Part shown: positions 57,774-64,000 of the stretch, in pieces
How positions within the stretch are numbered: position 1 is the stretch's first letter
Layout: every line of letters begins with the position of its first letter
DNA from: Quercus robur
Taxonomy: Eukaryota; Streptophyta; Magnoliopsida; Fagales; Fagaceae
Assembly (NCBI RefSeq): GCF_932294415.1
Contig: NC_065538.1
Span: forward strand, 13,708,330 to 13,772,329
DNA length: 64,000 bases
Reading direction: 5' to 3'
Translations under genes and position numbers: made by a program
The notes under the pieces: generated by a model
Seen by the model: only the letters and a program-made list of their open reading frames with translations
What the model was told of the DNA's origin: nothing
Databases searched by the model: none

Positions 57774-60142
57774 CATAGATCAAAAGGCTAAGAAATTTCC
57801 ATATAAACGTAAAATATAGGCGAATTGAATAATAAATAAATAATGTATTTTAATTGTTTTGTTTTTAAAAATAATTATGGGGCTATAGGTTTAAATAAAA
57901 TTAATTGGAAGAAAGAAGAATATCGACAACATCAAAAGAAAATCAACGGCAAACTACCCAAATTGCACCCGGAAAACCAAAGAATATCAAAGGTAAAAAA
58001 GAAAGAAAAATCTCTGTGCCTTCTGATTTCCGCTTTATTTATCGGTTTGCCTTTCTTCATCTCAGTTGTTCTCCAACTTCCCAGTCTCTTAACTGTCAAT
58101 CAACACTTGCTTATAACCTATTTGTTAATTCTTTTTTTTTTTTTTTTTTCTCGCTTTACTCTATCTTCACTTTTTCTTAGTAATTTAATATGTTTGGGGT
58201 AGAGTTTCCGGCACAAAAGATGCTGAGAGAGAGAGGACCTGGGTGGTTTTCTAAGAATATGGAGGCAAAGGGTAATAGACATAGACAATGATGATTTGAT
58301 TTTCTTAAGGTTATTGATTTTGGATTTTGCAATCAATTAACTCACTTGGTACAAAAATTAAAAAACTCAAAATATGATACAAAATTAGACTTTAATTTAA
58401 AATATAATTAGATTTTCTAAAATTCCCAGGCTTTGGCTTGTCAAGTTGTGGCAAATAAGGAAAGGTTCAAACTACAAAAGAATTAACCAAAAAAAAAATT
58501 AACATTTTTCATCCCATTTGTGCACTACCAAACCACTGCTAGTCTACAGCCTATTGCCTTCTACTAAAAAAGAAGATCATATTTGACTTTATTACTTGAC
58601 TGAAATGCAAATGATTTTGTGAATCCTAATTGTTCGATATCTGGATGGATATGATTTTAAAATCAGACACCACATTTCCCCCATATTTAAATCAGATGAC
58701 AACCCACTTTTTTTTTTTTTTTTGATAATCAGATGACAACCCACTTAAATCTAATTAATTAGGCGCACTCTAAAATCTAGTAGAAGAAAAATCATTCCTT
58801 TATTCACTTCTTCTGGGAATCCCAATCTGTTTGGCAATAACAATTTTTTTGGACGAAAACTCGAAAGCAAGCCCTCTACAAGACTTCTGTAATCCATTGA
58901 CAGTGTCGAGCATCTTACATCTATCATCATAACTTCAAGTTGAAATGATGATAATTGCATTAGTAGACATACTTCCTCCCATATAGTGATTGTTAGGTTC
59001 AAAACTTTTCTTTGATTTGACATTGCTAGAAGTTCACTCAACTGAAGGAACCAAAAACTGAACCAAATAGTGTCATTGAAGAGAACTGTAAATGTGAGTT
59101 CAAAAGGACAAGGAGGATTCTTTGAAAAAATCATACGAATTGAATTCTCGAAGCTGCAAAATACAAATGATGACAAATTCGGACTATCAATTTCAAGCTC
59201 CTCCAGCTTTTGGCATGCATTGATTTTTAACATCAGTCTCCGTGCAGAAATTTTGACCCTTTTCAACATGTTGCAGCCAATAACATGCAAAGTTTCAAGG
59301 TGGGGAAATCAAAAAATATTGAAGTTAAGATACTGGTCTGTAATGCTCAAATCTCTCAAGTATAATTCTTTCAAATTTTGACATGCAGTGATGTCCACTA
59401 GACGTTGGTGTGATTTAATAAATCTGAAATGTTGAATATTTGCAGCTTCAACTTTGATACTCTCAACTTCTTGCTCAAGAGAAGCCACCTCAACCCTACT
59501 TAGTTTAGAGAGCTTGGAGATGTCGAGAGTTTTAAATCCCTGACATCTCACAATACCAAAATCAGTGATAAAAGGGCAAGTTCTGATAATCTATTGGATA
59601 ATCTCTTCGTTCAGATAAATTTGCTCAAGCCATAACTTCTGTAGGGAATAAAATTTCACAGCACTGCAAGTAAATGGTTGCTCTAACTTACCACCATTAG
59701 TTGATTTTGCAACAAATATTGTTCTAGGCAGAGTATAGAATGAATTATTTACAGTTTGAACTCGAAGACTTATCTCTTTGGCATCATGTTCAAAGGCCCG
59801 CTCTATCCATTTATCAACCAATGCGGCCAACCTGAGGTTAACAAGGGTCGTGTGAAGTTTAAATTTCTGCATCTGCAAATCACGCTCGATGAATCTTCTT
59901 AAAGATTTATGCACACTCTTCATGAAGTCTATATGTACATATGGATAACAAATATCTGGCTTGACAAATTCGTCTTAATCAAAATCCAAAATGGGAAATG
60001 AAGACCATACAAAATTCCATTCTTTGGACAAGAGACAAGTCTTAGATGCCTCTTTTCGTGGTAGGAAGGACAAGATGTGATGCAAGATAAATTCAGGAAA
60101 ATCGGATATCCGGTCCATCTTATCAATTTTTTCATCCATCAT
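57033..60142 (-). pseudogene. F-box/LRR gene, right copy, several nonsense changes
   Basis: The minus strand from ATG at 60142 reads MMDEKIDKMDRISDFPEFIL as in the left copy. It is stopped near codon 52 (DFD-stop-DEFVKP; CAA to TAA at about 59978), again at NEEIIQ-stop (GAG to TAG at about 59591), and at NIF-stop (CGA to TGA at about 59309). The 59290-58751 frame then covers the end and lacks the intron and 5' part of exon 2 seen on the left. The last-exon piece (57243-57033) has a 1-base deletion (TGCTCTGTTC against TGCTCTTGTTC). Clearly non-functional. Confidence 0.88.
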
Positions 60143-60614
60143 GTTTCTCTCATGCTCATCAATTTTCGATCCTTTGATTCTGTGTCATTTTATCAGATTT
60201 TTGAAAAAGAATATAATTAAAACGAAGTACAAGGGTACAAGCTTCAGCAAAAAATTGATAGTTTATCTAAAACAAAGGTTTCAGAATTGTTATTTTTATG
60301 TTAATTATAATTATAAAAGGTTAGTGAACTCAAGTAGAATTTCTTAATAAATTTGTTACTAGCAGTATCAAAATATATAGAAAAGTTTAAGATGAAAACC
60401 TCACAAATGAACAAGATATTCATCAAAAAGAGTTACAAGATGATGAAATAATACAACAAAAAAATAACAATGAGAATAAATAAAATGATGTTCAAACATG
60501 TAATATAAAATTTTTAATTATAAAAAAAAAAACTATTATACTTGTTACTGTTATTTCAATAGAAAGAAACTAAAATTCACAAAATTCTATTGAAGATCGA
60601 TTCTGTCACAAGAA
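60143..60614. other. block joining F-box pseudogene to type A gene
   Basis: Matches left-block sequence at 14092-14244, 14840-15105 and 15525-15602 without the Helitron-like insertions found there. It therefore serves as the empty site for both. No gene. Confidence 0.7.
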
Positions 60615-60776
60615 GAACTGATTGACTATGGTGGGGGATTTAACTAAAGTAATTTCTATACCAAATATATGCCTGAATTTTGAAAAAGAAAAAAGAAAAA
60701 AGAAAAAGACATTAAGCTAGGAGTTTTAATAGGAGGCATTTGGAATATGGCTTGTTTCGCTTCATAAACAGTCTAA

Positions 60777-61790
60777 TGTTCTATTTGTTTCGTTGGAAAA
60801 CCTTCTATATAGATAGTGTTCCACATTTTCCAGTGTTTAGTAATATAAACAAAAATTGGTCAACGGAAAACTATCTTTGGTCAACGAAAAACTCTTATAA
60901 AAATAAGGCTTATTTTCTATAGGTTGTTTTCCAAAAAAAAAAAAAGGAAAACAATCTCTCTCTCATGTGGCGCATAATTCTTAAAAATATTATCTTCTTT
61001 TGACTCAGGAAATAATATTTTCTTTCACTCATTCAGCCTTTCTCACAATAAACTCTCTCATTTCTTCTCTTCCCTTTATTTTCTCTCTCTTCTCACACCC
61101 TTACTATCACTCTCTCTGGCCTCTTTTCTTCCCACAGATTTCTCTCTCTATTTGCCTCTCTTCTCTTTTTTCTCCCTATTTCTTCTCTCCTCTATAACAC
61201 CATTCCTTTAATAAGGGTTTTTTTTTTTTTTTTTCCCTCACAAATCCGTCAACAATTTTATAACAATTTTTGGTATTTATCAAACTATTTGGCCTATGTG
61301 ACATTTTGAATTATTTAAAATGGAACTTATGGGTATAATATTTATTTTGAATTATGAGAAGTACGGTTAATATATATATATATATATATTTTCTCTTGAT
61401 TTGTGCCACTATAGTACACTTCCAGTGTACTTGGTTTTTTTCTATGTTCATATACGTGAACAAGATGAGTATTTGAGATCATGAAAATTAGATAGCTAAT
61501 TTTGATTGTGTTCGTTGTCAAAATTTTAGTTTGAAAACCAAATTCATTCTTGGTTATTTATTTATTTATTTATATTGATTACATTAGGTGGGTTTACACA
61601 ATACACACATTATACATGTTTTAAATTAGAAAAGAAATTTTATAAAAATTGTGGATACCAAGTACCAGAAAACATTCTTAAGCCCATTTTCAAGATTATT
61701 ACCAAACACCAGAAAATGAGATAGTTTTCCAAAAAATACTTTTTAGAAAATAAACCATTTTTCAGAAAATATTAATGCTGAAACAAACAT
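60777..61790. mobile_element. hAT-like MITE in type A promoter (1.0 kb)
   Basis: TGTTCTATTTGTTTCG...GCTGAAACAAACA(T) with loosely inverted ends, flanked by AGTCTAA (60770-60776 and 61791-61797). The left copy's promoter (30470-30500) is uninterrupted at this point. Interior is AT-rich with CT-rich stretches and (TA)n; no gene. Confidence 0.7.
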
Positions 61791-61944
61791 AGTCTAAGTA
61801 ATAATTCAATTCATTTGAGTAGTCATTATTTATAGGGTCTATTTGGTTCACCACTTATTTTTTTTTTTCCCCTTAAATCTTTCAATTGAAAAGCCAGAAT
61901 TCCCATCCTCTCTGCCCATTTACCGCCAAAATCAAGAAGAAAGA
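61791..61944 (+). promoter_or_regulatory. proximal promoter / 5' UTR of type A gene
   Basis: Matches 30490-30618 upstream of the broken copy. TTATTTATAGGG near 61826 may serve as a weak TATA; a MITE ends just upstream at 61790. Confidence 0.4.
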
Positions 61945-64000
61945 ATGACCGGCAAGAAGAAACGCTCCTCTGCCCCGCTCTCCCCACCCTCTTCCTCCGA
62001 ACCCGAACCCATCTCGTCCTCTTCCTCTTCCTCTTCTCCACTGTCCAATGAATGCAATCGAGTTTTCGGAATTCTTCATTATGGGACCTACAGCGAGGCA
62101 CTGGAAGCCGCCAAGTCCCTAGTCTCCAGCCACCCTGACTCCGCCCTTGCCAACGCCCTCATCGCCCTCGTCCATAAGGATATCGCGATATCGATCAGCG
62201 ACACATCCAGTGTCATAAGACACGAACACATTGTCTCCGCCCTCTACTTCAGCAATGCAGCCCTGGTGCTTTCCCCGGATTCCATCTCTTTCCCAATGTT
62301 GCGTGCTGTGGTGCTGTTAACCAATGAGCAATACGATTCCGCCATCCAAGAATGCGAGTCGGCTTTGTCCATCGAGAATCCATTGGACCCCATGCAAGAT
62401 AACTTGGGCATCGTCCAATACACTCCCCTAGATTCAACCCTGGAGTCTCGAGTTGGGAAAGTGAGAACGAAACTCAGGGAGCTAATAGCGAAAGCCAAGA
62501 AGTTCAAGTTCAAGAAGCTCGTGGAGGACAATTCACTTGCATTTCGAGCTTTACAAGCGATAAAGGTAGAGATAAACACAAGACTTGAAAATGTGTGGCA
62601 GAGTTTAGTGGAACTGCCATCACCGTCTACTTCAAGAAAACTACTCAAGAAAGTCTTGTTGAATGTGGACGCTATAGCACGAGCCAGGGCTTATTGGAAC
62701 AACGAGATGAGCTTGGAGGCGAAGAAGGAATTGTTGAGTGTCAGTGTCGATGTGGATTTCGATATGAATAAATCGATGGGGGTGAAGGCAAAAGAGGTGT
62801 TGGCAGAGGCTGTGGAGTATGCGAAGGAGACGAAGAATTGGAAGTTTTCGACGTGTTGTTGTTGTGGCGAGAGGTTTTTTGATGAAGAATTGAATATGGA
62901 GCATATAAAGATTGACCATTTAGGGACTTTGTCCGAGGAGTTACAGTCTGTTGTGCCAAGAATTTTACTGAAGTCAGAAATTGAAATCTGCGATTGGAAG
63001 CCAGTGGACGTGGACGCTGCTGTGAAATTGATCGAAGATTTGTCAAGAAATGAGTCTGGAGATCAAGGCCAAGATAAGGGCAAGTCACAAGATTTGACGT
63101 TGGAGAACTGGCCTTATTGCAACGATACCAACCGCGAGGAGATGATCAAAAGAATTTGGACGATTTTACAAGTGTTAATAGGGGTCAAATGTTTTGCTCC
63201 GAGTCATCTCTATATGCTGCTGGACTTAATATTGGAAATGCTGAAGAATCGAATCCCCGAAACACTGCTTAAGCAGCATTGGATGAATAGGACGCTGGTC
63301 TCAGTGTTGTTTCTCGATGAACCAGAGCTTAAAAGCGTCCGTGAATTCATCGAGGAAGAGCTTGAGATTTCTTGTGGATTAGGTGATGTCTACTCTAGTT
63401 TCACGATGGACAATGCTATGGATGATCTTACTATTAGTCATGAGAGGATAATTTTTAGCAATGACTTGTCTCATCTAATTCTGCTGCTTGATGAAACAAG
63501 TGCAAAAGCTTCTAGAAGTGTTGATGAAAGCAGGAATGCTTGTCAGGAATATAGAGATGATATTGTTCAGTGGTTATATATGGCTAGTGAGCCTATTGGG
63601 GAGAAATTGGAGGAGTGGGCAAATTATAGAAAAGCTAGCAAAAATCTAGGAATGGATCTTTTCAAGATCATTGAGTCTGAATTTCGCCGGCTACAGAAAA
63701 TTTGTGAGAGGAAATACAAGTATTTGAGAGAGGAGAAGCTGTGGCTGGATATGGAGGGAATATGTTTGGAAGAAGATAAGAGAAGAGAAGAGATTTCCGG
63801 CAATCCACAGAGTTACAAGTCACTCTTGCTAAAGCGGCAAAAAGAGATTCAGATGGAGGAATGTAATGATGAGACGGGTAGCATGGAGTTGGATATCATA
63901 GGGAGTATTTTGAAAAAAGCACAAGCTGACAATGACATAAATATGTTAATCCAGATGCACATTGATCAATTGTTTGGAAAGGTATGGTATATCTATTTTC
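61945..64000 (+). CDS. DUF627/DUF629 protein, type A, exon 1 (partial at window end)
   Basis: Open from ATG at 61945 with no stop to the window edge. By homology with 52168, exon 1 ends at 63981 (TTTGGAAAG, then donor GTATGG), giving 679 codons; later exons lie outside. It starts MTGKKKRSSAPLSPPSSSEP with a Ser-rich leader. The DUF627 TPR-like region is at about residues 45-150 (ALEAAKSLVSSHPDSALANA; NEQYDSAIQECESALSIENP). A C2H2-like finger lies near residues 302-325 (CCCCGERFFDEELNMEHIKI, then DH). The DUF629 part includes FAPSHLYMLLDLILEMLKNR and DEPELKSVREFIEEELEISC. The cytosolic or nuclear role is unknown. It appears functional, unlike the copy at 30619. Confidence 0.85.
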   Translation, partial: MTGKKKRSSAPLSPPSSSEPEPISSSSSSSSPLSNECNRVFGILHYGTYSEALEAAKSLVSSHPDSALANALIALVHKDIAISISDTSSVIRHEHIVSALYFSNAALVLSPDSISFPMLRAVVLLTNEQYDSAIQECESALSIENPLDPMQDNLGIVQYTPLDSTLESRVGKVRTKLRELIAKAKKFKFKKLVEDNSLAFRALQAIKVEINTRLENVWQSLVELPSPSTSRKLLKKVLLNVDAIARARAYWNNEMSLEAKKELLSVSVDVDFDMNKSMGVKAKEVLAEAVEYAKETKNWKFSTCCCCGERFFDEELNMEHIKIDHLGTLSEELQSVVPRILLKSEIEICDWKPVDVDAAVKLIEDLSRNESGDQGQDKGKSQDLTLENWPYCNDTNREEMIKRIWTILQVLIGVKCFAPSHLYMLLDLILEMLKNRIPETLLKQHWMNRTLVSVLFLDEPELKSVREFIEEELEISCGLGDVYSSFTMDNAMDDLTISHERIIFSNDLSHLILLLDETSAKASRSVDESRNACQEYRDDIVQWLYMASEPIGEKLEEWANYRKASKNLGMDLFKIIESEFRRLQKICERKYKYLREEKLWLDMEGICLEEDKRREEISGNPQSYKSLLLKRQKEIQMEECNDETGSMELDIIGSILKKAQADNDINMLIQMHIDQLFGKVWYIYF

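Overview
This window looks like nuclear DNA from a flowering plant, probably a woody rosid eudicot. It is AT-rich, its genes have GT-AG introns, and it carries plant-type F-box/LRR and DUF627/DUF629 genes along with plant LTR retrotransposons, LINEs, Helitrons, MULEs, hAT elements and tRNA-derived SINEs. No sequence names the species; Fagales is only a guess.

The backbone is a repeated gene unit: an F-box/LRR gene on the minus strand, followed by DUF627/DUF629 genes of two subtypes on the plus strand (type A starts MTGKKKR or MAGKKKR, type B starts MASSSS). The left unit holds a mostly open F-box gene (12585-14091, with a terminal exon-like piece at 5825-6037), a broken type A gene (30619-33269) and a broken type B gene (37260-37678). 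The right unit holds an intact five-exon type B gene (52168-55294), an F-box pseudogene (57033-60142) and a type A gene whose first exon is open and runs off the window (61945 onward). A type B fragment also lies inverted at 45690-46270.

Region by region: 1-5348 holds two degenerate Ty3/gypsy gag-pol remnants facing each other, one with an LTR. 5349-15600 is the left F-box block. It is split by a 5.2-kb retroelement whose two ends are inverted copies of the same LTR end, and by two small Helitron-like insertions. 15601-30287 is about 14.7 kb missing from the right block. It holds Helitrons, an ATL-like gene fragment, a conserved-protein gene fragment split by a hAT-like element, a 4.2-kb Helitron with an RPA-like OB-fold exon, and a Pack-MULE with three in-frame exons of a PRXL2/AAED1-like gene. 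30288-37700 holds the broken type A and B copies, two solo LTRs, a hAT-like element and a Helitron. 38900-42950 is a four-exon 5' fragment of a PP2A B55 regulatory-subunit gene (minus) with a MULE in exon 1 and LINE ends in intron 1. 43-52 kb is LINE debris, a tandemly duplicated 0.9-kb block, MITEs and a degenerate minisatellite. 52-64 kb holds the likely functional DUF627/DUF629 genes.

Comparing the left and right blocks gives pre-insertion sites for several elements, so many boundaries below rest on target-site duplications and an empty site inside the same window. The likely live protein genes are 52168-55294, 61945-end and possibly the left F-box gene; most of the rest is mobile or broken.
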